From Gemmatimonadota bacterium (lineage in GTDB: Bacteria; Gemmatimonadota; Gemmatimonadetes; Longimicrobiales; Gaopeijiaceae), in contig JAJDVT010000024.1 of assembly GCA_022826005.1 (NCBI GenBank), positions 1 through 52,304 on the forward strand: DNA of 52,304 bases. Direction: 5' to 3'. Below, one piece after another: positions 33,898 through 41,884 of the stretch. The notes under the pieces are model-generated. The model saw nothing but the letters and a program-made list of their open reading frames with translations, made no database searches and was not told where the DNA came from. Position 1 is the first letter of the stretch, and each line of letters opens with the position of its first letter. The translations under genes and the position numbers were made by a program.

Positions 33898-35055
33898 CTA
33901 TAACTGGAATACTTCACGCTCGTCCTGGTCAAGTAGACGCACCCTGGGATCCAGGTGGTGCTGAATGGTGGTATAGAAGCGCACGACGGTCCCGCCGGAG
34001 GTCTCCCCGGGCAGGAACACCCGGACGAACTCCGGTGTGAACTCGAAGGCAAGCCTCTGGCCGAAGTTCAGGTCGACCGCGGCGACGCTCACGCTGTCGG
34101 GACCCCGCGCGACCGGCAGTCCCCAAAGCAGAAACGGATTGGCGGACGAGAATACCATGCGGCAGAAGCGCTCCAGATGCCGGATCGGGCGTGCAAGGTG
34201 CAGGGTCAGTGATCTGCCGCGCAGGATTCCGTCACGTCCCTGCATTCGAATCGCGTGTACCGATTCGATCCTGGCGACCTGGCACGCATAGCACCTCTGC
34301 AGCGAGGCGGTGAGCTCGAGATGGGCACCGAAGGAGGTGCCGCGTGCGATGATTCTTCCATCCCACCTCATGTCGCTCAGGCAGAACAACCCGTCGTCCC
34401 CGCCGTTCGGCTGGTGCCTCACCTGGACGGTCGAGACAGCGACCCCTTCGGCGAATGCCCCGGGAGCGCGCACCAGCGACAACAGCGCGCTGGCCCGGGT
34501 GCCCCAGACGCGGGCCTTCACGAAGTCCGAGGCCCTGCCGGCCCCGGGTTCGAAGACATGGCGCTGCTGACCGAGGGCTACGGCGACGGTGGATCCCATC
34601 GCGGCGGCCCTCTCCAGGAACTCTCCGGGGAGGGCGGAGCGCCCTACGCCACGCCGGGCGGCGGCGAGTCTGGACACGAAGAGGTCGGCCAGCCTGCTTA
34701 CCGCGAAGGTGTGGAGGAGCCAGTGCCGGGAATCCGACCAGTCGACGTACACGAATTCGCGGACGCCGCCATTTTGAGCGATTTCGATCGTGGCCAGATC
34801 CGGATCTTCCGCGCGATGCACCCGGGTCGAATACGTCTCGCGCAACACCGGGTCCGTGACCATCTCCGCCAGCGTCACGAGCGGATCCTGATGCTTGCCG
34901 GACTTCGGCGGAACCGGGCCGTGCCCCTCCATCAGATAGGTCTTGATCGGTACGGCCTCCGCGTGCCGGCGGTCCCCGTCGACGCCCTCCGCGGGAGTGC
35001 CCCCGATGTGGCTCTCCAGGATCGAGCTGAGATGGCTGCGGCTTTGTGCGATCAT
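33898..35055 (-). CDS. Unknown protein, first gene of a lower-GC two-gene cassette
   Basis: The product is 385 residues from ATG 35053-35055. An in-frame ATG at 35184 would add 43 residues, but that stretch contains a TATACT box and direct repeats and looks like promoter DNA. I do not recognise the family. Visible features are a histidine-rich N-terminal part (MEGHGPVPP), the helical segment HTFAVSRLADLFVSRLAAARR, a cysteine pair in RCYACQVARIESVH, and a beta-rich C-terminus (FEFTPEFVRVFLPG). There is no export signal. It is followed closely by the second unknown gene, so the two probably act together. The pair sits between rimI and the epimerase-tol operon, like an inserted accessory cassette. 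Confidence 0.7.
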   Translation of the reverse strand: MIAQSRSHLSSILESHIGGTPAEGVDGDRRHAEAVPIKTYLMEGHGPVPPKSGKHQDPLVTLAEMVTDPVLRETYSTRVHRAEDPDLATIEIAQNGGVREFVYVDWSDSRHWLLHTFAVSRLADLFVSRLAAARRGVGRSALPGEFLERAAAMGSTVAVALGQQRHVFEPGAGRASDFVKARVWGTRASALLSLVRAPGAFAEGVAVSTVQVRHQPNGGDDGLFCLSDMRWDGRIIARGTSFGAHLELTASLQRCYACQVARIESVHAIRMQGRDGILRGRSLTLHLARPIRHLERFCRMVFSSANPFLLWGLPVARGPDSVSVAAVDLNFGQRLAFEFTPEFVRVFLPGETSGGTVVRFYTTIQHHLDPRVRLLDQDEREVFQL

Positions 35056-35136
35056 GTTGCGGCGAACACCCTTGTTCCGTTGTCTGCTGCGCAAATCGTC
35101 CAGGGAATCCGTTGCGCTCCCGGATACCCAACGCGG

Positions 35137-35166
35137 TGTAGTGTGGGCTGTAGTGTAGGCAGTATA
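35137..35166 (-). promoter_or_regulatory. TATACT box with two 8-bp direct repeats ahead of the unknown cassette
   Basis: On the minus strand TATACT (35166-35161) lies within the palindrome GTATATAC. It is followed by ACACTACA at 35156-35149 and again at 35144-35137, a 12-base period. The repeats sit where a repressor would cover the transcription start. No good -35 is seen. The leader to the chosen start codon at 35055 would be about 100 bases. Confidence 0.4.
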
Positions 35167-35213
35167 TACCTTTACGGGAATCATCGCACCTGGATGCTAG
35201 CGGCGGTCTCCTT

Positions 35214-35250
35214 CGCGGATGCGTCGCCGCTCGAATGCCGCGGTTTTTTT
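35214..35250 (+). terminator. Weak intrinsic-terminator-like hairpin with T7 tract
   Basis: CGCGG at 35214-35218 can pair with CCGCG at 35238-35242, with a second possible stem inside the loop, followed directly by G and seven T residues (35244-35250). This is the only long T run in the right part of the window. On the plus strand it would block transcription entering the epimerase-tol operon from the left. Read on the minus strand it is an A tract about 80 bases upstream of the cassette's TATACT box. Confidence 0.3.
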
Positions 35251-35317
35251 GTCCACGGGCTGCAGCAGTTCCGGCGCGACCCGCCCGCCCTGATCCGCTA
35301 CCCCGGCCGCCGGTTTT

Positions 35318-35326
35318 CGTTAGCAT
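35318..35326 (+). promoter_or_regulatory. CGTTAGCAT element, probable -10 region of the epimerase-tol operon
   Basis: CGTTAGCAT contains TAGCAT, a TANNNT box, and lies 40 bases before the proposed CTG start of the epimerase gene. Near-identical CGTTAGCTT elements precede tatA and the peptidyl-prolyl isomerase gene. No matching -35 is evident. Confidence 0.4.
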
Positions 35327-35365
35327 ATACCATACGGAGGCAGACCACGGCGAAAGGGGAAGGGT

Positions 35366-36346
35366 CTGAAGACCAATTCCGGCGATACCCGCAAGATCCT
35401 CGTCACCGGCGGCGCAGGCTTCGTCGGGAGCCACGTGGCCGGCGCGCACATCGCACGGGGCGATCGGGTGTGGGTGATGGACGACCTCTCCTCGGGGCGA
35501 GTCGAGAATATCCCCCGCGGCGCCGAGTTCGTGGAGATGGACATCGCGAAGGCGCGCGCCGCCCGGCTGATCCGGGATGTCGGCTTCGACCTGATCAACC
35601 ACCACGCGGCCCAGATCGATGTACGCGCCTCCGTGTGCGATCCGGTCGCCGACGCAAGGGTGAACATCGCGGGTCTCCTCAACGTCCTCGAGGCCGCGCG
35701 CACGGCCGGAACCCGGCGCGTCGTGTTCGTTTCCAGCGGCGGCGTGGTATATGGTGAGCCGGAGGCGTACCCCACGCCGGAGTGCGCCCCCAAGCAACCG
35801 GTTTCGCCCTACGGGGTGTCCAAGCTCGCCGGTGAATGCTACCTGAACTGCTATCGTGAGGTACATGGCCTCGAGTACGTGGCTCTGCGCTACAGCAACG
35901 TCTATGGTCCCCGGCAGGACCCGCACGGAGAAGCCGGAGTTGTGGCCATCTTCTGCAACCGCCTGATCGAGGGCAAGCCATTGACCATCTACGGCGACGG
36001 GGAACAGGTCAGGGACTACGTCTATGTGGAAGACGTGGCCGGCGCCAACCTCATGGCATCGGAGATGGCGCTCGAGGACCGGCCCGGGATCGACGCCAGG
36101 GCGTACAATGTGGGGACGCAGGAGGCGACGAGCGTCAACACGCTGGCCACCCTCCTGGAAGAGATTGCGGGCGTCCATCGCGGCCGCGTCCACCGTGACG
36201 CGCGCCCCGGCGACGTCCGCCGCAACACCCTGGATACGGCCCGGATTCGCGCCCTGGGGTGGGTGCCCGCCCGCAGCTTGCGCGAAGGACTTGCCTCGAC
36301 CTTCCATCACATACGGTCGGGCAGGGCGAAGGCGGGCGCGGCGTGA
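35366..36346 (+). CDS. NAD-dependent epimerase/dehydratase (extended SDR), apparent CTG start
   Basis: The product is 326 residues if begun at CTG 35366. The Rossmann start KILVTGGAGFVGSH is encoded from 35393. The only conventional start downstream, GTG 35435, would cut this NAD-binding motif off. Upstream to the in-frame TAG at 35321 there is no ATG, GTG or TTG. GGGGA at 35356-35360 sits five bases before the CTG. Catalytic residues are in VFVSSGGVVYG and YGVSKLAGE (Tyr and Lys of YxxxK). RYSNVYGPRQDP and GDGEQVRDYVYVEDVA mark the UDP-sugar 4-epimerase-like group. It likely makes a nucleotide sugar for envelope glycans. The stop overlaps tolQ. Confidence 0.88.
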   Translation: MKTNSGDTRKILVTGGAGFVGSHVAGAHIARGDRVWVMDDLSSGRVENIPRGAEFVEMDIAKARAARLIRDVGFDLINHHAAQIDVRASVCDPVADARVNIAGLLNVLEAARTAGTRRVVFVSSGGVVYGEPEAYPTPECAPKQPVSPYGVSKLAGECYLNCYREVHGLEYVALRYSNVYGPRQDPHGEAGVVAIFCNRLIEGKPLTIYGDGEQVRDYVYVEDVAGANLMASEMALEDRPGIDARAYNVGTQEATSVNTLATLLEEIAGVHRGRVHRDARPGDVRRNTLDTARIRALGWVPARSLREGLASTFHHIRSGRAKAGAA

Positions 36347-37107
36347 ACGCTCCGGTTCCCCTGCACGTATCGGCCCTGATCGATGCCCCCGCCCTCCTGA
36401 GCGCGCTTCCCCGGCAGGCAGGTCCGGTGGGCGACATCCTCGACATGATCGTCGGGGCCAGTCCGCCCACACACGTCGTGCTGGGTGTGCTGGGTCTCTT
36501 CTCGGTGGTGTCGCTCTGGGTGATCATCGCCAAGGTGCGCCACTTCCGCCGCGTGCGGGCCGAGGGAGACCGCTTCGTGGCGCATCTCGGGTCGGTGGCC
36601 AACCTCGGCGAGGCCTACCAGGCCGTACAACAGCTGCCTGCTTCTCCCTATACGCGCCTCTTCCAGGGCGGACTCGGCTTCTTCGACGACCTGCGCCCGG
36701 GCGCACTGGGGGGCTTCAGCCCGGCTACGGGGCTGTCGCTCACGCAGCTTGAGGCTCTCCGCATGGTGATCGACAAGATCGAGGCCGAGGAGATCGACGA
36801 CCTTGCGCACGGGCTGAACTGGCTCGCGGTCATCGGCTCGGTCTCGCCGCTGCTCGGGCTGATGGGGACGGTGATCGGCGTGATGAACACCTTCATCGGG
36901 ATCACCCGGGCGGGCTCCGCCAACATCGGGGCGGTCGCGCCCGGGGTGGCCGAGGCGCTGGTCACCACGGTGGTCGGTCTCGCCGTGGCCATCCCGTCGG
37001 TGATCGCGTACAACCACTTCGCGTCCCGCCTGAATCTGGTCCTGGGTGAGTTCGAGGGATTCGCCAGCGAGTTCATCGGCAGCCTCGCAAAGGACGGTCA
37101 CGTATGA
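36343..37107 (+). CDS. tolQ: TolQ/ExbB-type proton channel subunit
   Basis: The product is 254 residues from GTG 36343, overlapping the epimerase stop as GTGA. Three membrane segments are seen: VVLGVLGLFSVVSLWVIIA near 46-64, LNWLAVIGSVSPLLGLMGTVIG near 164-185, and AEALVTTVVGLAVAIPSV near 204-221. These carry the conserved ExbB/TolQ helices that surround TolR. A cytoplasmic loop separates the first two. With TolR it forms the proton-driven motor of the Tol-Pal system, linking the inner membrane to outer-membrane constriction. The tol gene context makes TolQ likelier than ExbB. Confidence 0.95.
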   Translation: MNAPVPLHVSALIDAPALLSALPRQAGPVGDILDMIVGASPPTHVVLGVLGLFSVVSLWVIIAKVRHFRRVRAEGDRFVAHLGSVANLGEAYQAVQQLPASPYTRLFQGGLGFFDDLRPGALGGFSPATGLSLTQLEALRMVIDKIEAEEIDDLAHGLNWLAVIGSVSPLLGLMGTVIGVMNTFIGITRAGSANIGAVAPGVAEALVTTVVGLAVAIPSVIAYNHFASRLNLVLGEFEGFASEFIGSLAKDGHV

Positions 37108-37532
37108 ACCTGCCGAACCAGCGCCGCCGCGGCCGCAATCCTCACGAGGTGCGGGCGGAAATCAACGTCACCAGCCTGGTGGACGTGGCCTTCACCCTGC
37201 TGGTGATCTTCATCATCACGGCGCCCGTGCTGCAGGGGGGGATCGAGGTGAACCTGCCTCGCGGAGAGGCGGGTTACATCGAGGCATCCGAAAGGGTGAT
37301 CACCGTGACCATCGACGCGAACAGCACAATCTACGTCGGCACCACCCCGTTGCCGCGCGAGGAAGCGCATACGGCCCTCCGTCAGCTGATTCGCGCGGGC
37401 GGCGTGGACGCCGTGCACGTCAGGGGCGACTCTCTCGCGCTTTACGGTCCGGTCGTCTCCATGATCAGCGTCGTGGTGGGCGAGGAGGGGACGGAACTCA
37501 TCCTGTTCACGGAGGAGGATCTGATCCGATGA
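37104..37532 (+). CDS. tolR: TolR/ExbD-type motor subunit
   Basis: The product is 142 residues. Its ATG overlaps the tolQ stop (ATGA). There is a short cytoplasmic N-terminus (RAEINVTSLVDVAFTLLVIF), a single membrane helix around 22-41 with the essential aspartate at D27, then a periplasmic domain ending LILFTEEDLIR. The D27 side chain is the proton carrier in this family. The length is typical. The tonB-like gene follows, again with an ATGA overlap. Confidence 0.95.
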   Translation: MNLPNQRRRGRNPHEVRAEINVTSLVDVAFTLLVIFIITAPVLQGGIEVNLPRGEAGYIEASERVITVTIDANSTIYVGTTPLPREEAHTALRQLIRAGGVDAVHVRGDSLALYGPVVSMISVVVGEEGTELILFTEEDLIR

Positions 37533-38341
37533 CCTCAAGACCGAATCCGGGCGCGGCTTCGGACTTCGGGCGCCGGCCGCTCGGCAGCGGTTCTCTGACC
37601 CTCTCGATCGCCATCCACGCCATCGCCCTCGTGGTCGCGTTCTGGGTTCCGTCGCTTCAGCCTGACCCACTGTTCTACCCGACGGTCGAACTTCGCGTCA
37701 TGTCGACGCCGCCGCCCGAGGCGCCGCTGCCGGAGGAACCGGAGCCCCTGGCGCCCGAGGACGAGCTGGTGGTCGAAACTCCCGAACAGCCGGCACCGCC
37801 GGAGGTGGCGGAGGAGGATCCGGAGCCGGAGCCGATGATCGAGGAGGATCCCGAGCCGGAGCCGGAACCCGAGCCGGACTCCGCCGAGACCCCCGAGCCC
37901 GAGCTGGAGGAAATCCCGCCCCCGGAGGAGGTGCCCGTGCCCGCCGAGTCCCAGGAGGAGGAGGACGAGGGGGTTGCGGAACTCCTGGTCCGCCAGGAGG
38001 GCTTCAAGGCCGACTACCCGGAGTACTACGCGAGGATGCTGGCACAGGTCAACCGCTGTCTGCAGCGCACCTCCCAGGGCCGGACGGCGCAGAGTCTGGA
38101 GGCGACGGTCCGCTTCGTGGTCGAGCGTGACGGCTCCACCGCCGACTTCGGCGTCGAGCGCTCCTCCGGCACCACTCCCTTCGATATCGCCGTGCTGGGT
38201 GCAATCGAGTGTGCGGGCATGGCGGGCCGCCTGGGGCCGCTCCCGGACGACTATCCCTACGAGGTGCTGCGCATCACTCTGGTGGTCAGCCCCAAGGGAG
38301 GCGAACCCGTGTTGCACGCGGAGCAGGAGGAGGAAGGTTGA
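37529..38341 (+). CDS. TonB/TolA-like energy transducer with acidic proline-rich linker
   Basis: The product is 270 residues. A membrane anchor lies near 23-45 (SIAIHAIALVVAFWVPSL). Residues 58-150 are a Pro/Glu linker (PEPEP repeats), acidic where typical TonB or TolA linkers are basic or Ala/Lys-rich. The C-terminal ~100 residues (YYARMLAQVNRCLQRTS, EATVRFVVERDGSTADFGVE) form a TonB-type C-terminal domain. It lies between tolR and tolB, so it probably takes the TolA place, bridging the TolQR motor to TolB/Pal. The gene overlaps tolR by ATGA and shares one base with tolB (TGATG). Confidence 0.88.
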   Translation: MTSRPNPGAASDFGRRPLGSGSLTLSIAIHAIALVVAFWVPSLQPDPLFYPTVELRVMSTPPPEAPLPEEPEPLAPEDELVVETPEQPAPPEVAEEDPEPEPMIEEDPEPEPEPEPDSAETPEPELEEIPPPEEVPVPAESQEEEDEGVAELLVRQEGFKADYPEYYARMLAQVNRCLQRTSQGRTAQSLEATVRFVVERDGSTADFGVERSSGTTPFDIAVLGAIECAGMAGRLGPLPDDYPYEVLRITLVVSPKGGEPVLHAEQEEEG

Positions 38342-39756
38342 TGAGCTGCCGCTCGACGTTGATCCCTGCGCTGATGGCCTGCGCCGCCCTGCCCGCCGGC
38401 CTGTCCGCCCAGGAACGGGAAGGAGAGATCCCCGGCGTCGCCCTCACCCTCCTCTACGAGAACCTCTACATCCCCCCGCTTGCCATCCTCCCCTTCCGCG
38501 CCACCGGGGACAGCCCCGAAACCGGGGCGCTGGTGCACGGCATCGTGGCCCGGGATCTGGACTACAGCGACCGCTTCCGGATCATCGACTCCCTGCCCGC
38601 GCTCTGGAACGACCAGCAGGGCGTGCAGTACGGCTTCTGGGACCAGTACGGAGTGGACTGGCTCGTCATCGGCACGTTGGAGCGGGTCGCGGGGGCCCGG
38701 TTTCTCTCGGTCGAGCTGCACGACATCGTCACCGCCACGATGCGCGCACGCGGGCGCTTCCCGCTCCCCGCGCCCGGCGACCCCGCCTTCCGCATGGCGG
38801 TCCACCAGGCCTCCGACGAGATCGTGATGTGGGCGACCGGCGAGCGCGGCATCGCCGCCACGCAGATCGCCTTCAGGATGCCCGCCCTCGGCGACCCCGG
38901 CAGCGAAGAGATCTACGTTGTCGATTCGGACGGGGCGAACCGGAGAAGGCTGACCTGGGATGCCGACCTCGCCATTACCCCTGCGTGGTCGCCCGATGGC
39001 TCACAGCTTGCCTACACATCCTACAAGTCCGGCGTGCCCAAGATCTACGAAATCGAACTGGCCACGGGCAACGAACGCATGATCGGCCCGGGCGGGAGCG
39101 GCCAGCAGTACTCCCCCGCCTACCACCCTCTGGGCGGTGAGATATCGTTCACCCTGACGGACCGCGGGAGCCAGCGCGTTGTCAGCTACAACATCCGGGA
39201 CGCCTGTTGCCTGCGCCAGATCGTCGGCGGCCGCTCCCAGAACGGCCAGCCGGCGTATTCGCACGACGGACGCACCATGGCGTTCGTTTCCGGCCGCCTC
39301 GGCTCCGCTACGCCACAGATCTACGTGATCCCGTCCGATGGCGGCACCCCGGAGCTCCTGTCTCCCTACCGTTTCGGCCAGGGTGGATGGTTCGCCGATC
39401 CCGACTGGTCGCCGGTCGCCAACCAGGTGGCCTTCGCGGGCGGGATCGCGGACCGCAGGACGCCCGGCCGCTACCACATCTTCATCGCGGACCTGGACGA
39501 GGGCGACAATCGCCTGATCCAGCTGACCCGGGAGGGGAACAACGAGGATCCGAGCTGGGCTCCCGACGGGCGCCACCTGGTCTTCAAGGGTGAACGAAGG
39601 AATGGTCTCGGGATCTTCATCGTCGACGCCGCCACGGGCCGCCAACGGGTCCTGGTCCCGAATGTGGACGCCGAAGACACGGACTGGTCCCCCTGGCTCG
39701 GAGGGGCCGGGACCACCACGCAGCCGCCCGGCAACCCCCCGCGCGGAGGCCGCTGA
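38341..39756 (+). CDS. tolB: Tol-Pal system beta-propeller protein TolB
   Basis: The product is 471 residues from ATG 38341, whose A is the last base of the previous stop. A signal peptide ends near LSAQ. The N-terminal alpha/beta domain (residues 40-165; PPLAILPFRATGD, IVARDLDYSDRF) is followed by a WD40-like propeller with the repeated motif PAWSPDGSQLAY, PAYHPLGGE, PDWSPVANQVAF and PSWAPDGRHLVF. It is periplasmic and exchanges between Pal and the TolA-type protein. The C-terminus is a disordered Pro/Gly tail. pal follows after a 114-base gap with its own promoter. Confidence 0.95.
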   Translation: MSCRSTLIPALMACAALPAGLSAQEREGEIPGVALTLLYENLYIPPLAILPFRATGDSPETGALVHGIVARDLDYSDRFRIIDSLPALWNDQQGVQYGFWDQYGVDWLVIGTLERVAGARFLSVELHDIVTATMRARGRFPLPAPGDPAFRMAVHQASDEIVMWATGERGIAATQIAFRMPALGDPGSEEIYVVDSDGANRRRLTWDADLAITPAWSPDGSQLAYTSYKSGVPKIYEIELATGNERMIGPGGSGQQYSPAYHPLGGEISFTLTDRGSQRVVSYNIRDACCLRQIVGGRSQNGQPAYSHDGRTMAFVSGRLGSATPQIYVIPSDGGTPELLSPYRFGQGGWFADPDWSPVANQVAFAGGIADRRTPGRYHIFIADLDEGDNRLIQLTREGNNEDPSWAPDGRHLVFKGERRNGLGIFIVDAATGRQRVLVPNVDAEDTDWSPWLGGAGTTTQPPGNPPRGGR

Positions 39757-39776
39757 CCGGATGCACGGGCAGTTAC

Positions 39777-39805
39777 TTGCGTCTCCCGGGTCGATCGCCT
39801 ATATA
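39777..39805 (+). promoter_or_regulatory. Putative promoter for pal-cpoB
   Basis: TTGCGT (39777-39782) and TATATA (39800-39805) are separated by exactly 17 bases in the tolB-pal gap. The predicted start near 39812 leaves a leader of about 58 bases before the pal ATG. A separate promoter would let the abundant lipoprotein Pal be made in excess of the motor proteins. Confidence 0.55.
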
Positions 39806-39870
39806 ACAGTGTCCTGCGGCCACGAAATCCGCGCATCGCATCGCTCACCTGTACAGGATCGGGAGTAGGT

Positions 39871-40464
39871 ATGTGTAACGCTCGTTTCGTTCTTGGCGCC
39901 TTTGCGGCGTCGTTGCTGATCGCCGGTTGCGGCAGAGGGCAGCCGGATCCGACGCCGCCCCCTCCCCGGATCGAGCAGCCGCCCGGCCGGACGCCCCAGG
40001 AGATCGCCGACTCGATCGCAACTGAACGCGCCAGGCAGGACAGCATCCAGGCCGCGTTGCTCGCACAGCAGCAGGCCGCGGCACAAGCCGCCGCCGCCGC
40101 GAGCCAAACGCTCCGGCAGGCCGTCTACTTCGGCTACGACGAATCGACGATCACGACCTCCACGGAGGCCGCGCTCCGCGCCAAGGTCGAGATATTGCGC
40201 GCCAACCCCGGGGTCAGGCTGCGCATGGAGGGCCACGCGGACGAGCGCGGCACCTCCGAATACAACATCGCTCTCGGCAACGAGCGCGCGGAGTCGGTGA
40301 TCCGGTTCCTGACCAACTTCGGGCTGAGCGGCGATCGCTTCACCTCGGTGTCCTATGGTGAGGAACAGCCGGCGATGCAGGGGTCCAACGAGGAAGCCTG
40401 GGCCCTCAACCGGCGGGTCGAGTTCGTGATCACCGCGGGTGGCGACTCGATCGTCGGCAGCTAG
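39871..40464 (+). CDS. pal: Peptidoglycan-associated lipoprotein Pal
   Basis: The product is 197 residues. The signal peptide ends in the lipobox LIAGC (Cys at residue 20). A proline-rich tether and an Ala/Gln coiled segment lead to the OmpA-like domain (from about 85): VYFGYDESTITT, MEGHADERGTSEYNIALGNERAE and AWALNRRVEFVI, the residues that bind diaminopimelate of peptidoglycan. It anchors the outer membrane to the wall and is the partner of TolB. A strong ribosome binding region GGGAG lies at 39860-39864. cpoB follows by 19 bases. Confidence 0.96.
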   Translation: MCNARFVLGAFAASLLIAGCGRGQPDPTPPPPRIEQPPGRTPQEIADSIATERARQDSIQAALLAQQQAAAQAAAAASQTLRQAVYFGYDESTITTSTEAALRAKVEILRANPGVRLRMEGHADERGTSEYNIALGNERAESVIRFLTNFGLSGDRFTSVSYGEEQPAMQGSNEEAWALNRRVEFVITAGGDSIVGS

Positions 40465-40483
40465 GGCCTTCCCGGCCGGTCCC

Positions 40484-41290
40484 ATGTATCGACGGATCGG
40501 TGCCCTCGTCCTGGCGGTGGTCCTCGGGGCCTGCGCGACCAAGCGCGACCTCCTCGACCTGCAGGCCGAGATACGTGAAAGCGACGCACGCCAGCAGGCG
40601 CGCATCAACGCGCTGGCGGGCGCCATACAGCAGGGCAACCGCCAGGCGCTGGACTCGGTCGCCGCCGCGTCCGAACTGGTGTTCGACTTCCGCGGGGACC
40701 TGGTCAACGCCATCCGCGACATCGAACGCGACCTTATGCTGACCCGCGAGGTCGTCGGGGCGAACCAGAGCAGCCTCACGCAGGTCCGCGAGGGGCTGTC
40801 GGGGCTGGAGCGCGCGGTCCGCGATCTCACCAGGGTCGTGGACCGCCTCCAGCGGGACTCGGTCGATGTCGGGGACGAGGGTGTGGACCCCCTTCGGGTC
40901 GCCGCCATGCCCGCCGACCCGGACGAGGAGTTCGCGGCGATCGTCCAGGCGTTCGAGAACGGCAGCTTCACCGTCGCCCGCATGCAGTTCGAGCGCTTCG
41001 TGACCGAGTACCCGGACAGCGAACTGGCCCCGGCCGCCCATCTCTACCTGGGCGAGCTCCTGGCCGTCGAACAGCGGTTCCAGGAGGCCATCGACACCTA
41101 CCTGCAAATCCCGCAGCTCGACCCGGACGCCGACGAGGCGCCCCAGGCGCTCTACCGCTCCGCGGTGATCTACCTCGATGAGCTGGAGGACACCGACCGG
41201 GCCCGCGCCCTACTCGAGACCGTGGTGGAGTCGTACCCCGACCACAGCGTCGCCGAGCTTGCCCGCGCAAGGCTCGCGGAGATTCCCTGA
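40484..41290 (+). CDS. cpoB: CpoB/YbgF-like Tol-Pal coordinator
   Basis: The product is 268 residues from ATG 40484. A signal peptide with lipobox VLGAC (Cys near 16) makes it a lipoprotein, unlike E. coli CpoB. A coiled-coil segment (residues 25-140, DLQAEIRESDARQQARINAL) is followed by TPR repeats (AAHLYLGELLAVEQRFQEA, RALLETVVESYPDHSVAEL). In the family it trimerises and links Tol-Pal activity to cell-wall synthesis at division. It is the last gene of the tol-pal set. The ribosome binding site is weak, so the start could differ. Confidence 0.9.
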   Translation: MYRRIGALVLAVVLGACATKRDLLDLQAEIRESDARQQARINALAGAIQQGNRQALDSVAAASELVFDFRGDLVNAIRDIERDLMLTREVVGANQSSLTQVREGLSGLERAVRDLTRVVDRLQRDSVDVGDEGVDPLRVAAMPADPDEEFAAIVQAFENGSFTVARMQFERFVTEYPDSELAPAAHLYLGELLAVEQRFQEAIDTYLQIPQLDPDADEAPQALYRSAVIYLDELEDTDRARALLETVVESYPDHSVAELARARLAEIP

Positions 41291-41359
41291 CCGGGGCACC
41301 GCGAGCGGTGAACCGGCTCGCCTCGCCCGAGGGCGCCACGGCGCGCTGAAGGGTCGGCG

Positions 41360-41884
41360 ATGCGTTGTACGCGCTGCGATTCCGGATCGAGCAAGGTGGT
41401 GGACACCCGTTCGGCCAGGGGCGGGCGTGCGGTGCGCAGGCGGCGCGAATGCCTGGGGTGCGGCGAGCGCTTCACCACCTACGAGCACATCGAGAAGCGC
41501 CCCCTGCAGGTGGCCAAGCGGGACGGCAGCGCGGAGGTGTTCAGGCGGGACAAGGTACGCGCGGGAATCGCAGCCGCCTGCACCAAGCGGCCGGTTTCGC
41601 CGGCCGAGATCGAAGCCCTGGTCGACCGGGTCGAGGACCGCGTCACGCAGTCCGCGGGCGTCGAGATCCCGTCGTCGGTGATCGGCGAAGCCGTGATGGA
41701 GGAGCTGAAGCCTCTGGACCGCGTCGCCTACATCCGCTATGCCTCCGTGTACCGCAACTTCCAGCGCATCGACGAGTTTCAGGAAGCGGTGGACGAACTG
41801 ATCGTCAGAGAACAGCGTGAGGCCCGGGCGAGGGCCCAGCGCGAATTTGCCCTGGAGGAGGGCGGAAGCGGAGGAGGAGACTGA
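41360..41884 (+). CDS. nrdR: Transcriptional repressor NrdR
   Basis: The product is 174 residues. A zinc ribbon is formed by C3, C6, C31 and C34 (MRCTRC and ECLGCGERFTTYE). The ATP-cone follows (KRDGSAEVFRRDKVRAGIAAAC) and RVAYIRYASVYRNF is the family's C-terminal signature. NrdR senses ATP/dATP and represses ribonucleotide reductase genes through NrdR boxes; none is visible in this window. The second half of the first knuckle (TRCDSGSSKVVDTR) differs slightly from the common PFCG form. The acidic tail is longer than usual. The stop shares one base with the tatC ATG. Confidence 0.96.
   Translation: MRCTRCDSGSSKVVDTRSARGGRAVRRRRECLGCGERFTTYEHIEKRPLQVAKRDGSAEVFRRDKVRAGIAAACTKRPVSPAEIEALVDRVEDRVTQSAGVEIPSSVIGEAVMEELKPLDRVAYIRYASVYRNFQRIDEFQEAVDELIVREQREARARAQREFALEEGGSGGGD

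Noticed and set aside
35056-35184. N-terminal extension of the first cassette gene to ATG 35184
   Set aside because: The stretch contains a TATACT box and direct repeats and reads as an unlikely Thr/Tyr-rich peptide; promoter DNA is the better explanation.
37680-37975. Short repeats in the tonB-like gene that could suggest a CRISPR array
   Set aside because: They are GAG/CCG codon repeats encoding a Pro/Glu linker; there are no regular spacers and no cas genes.
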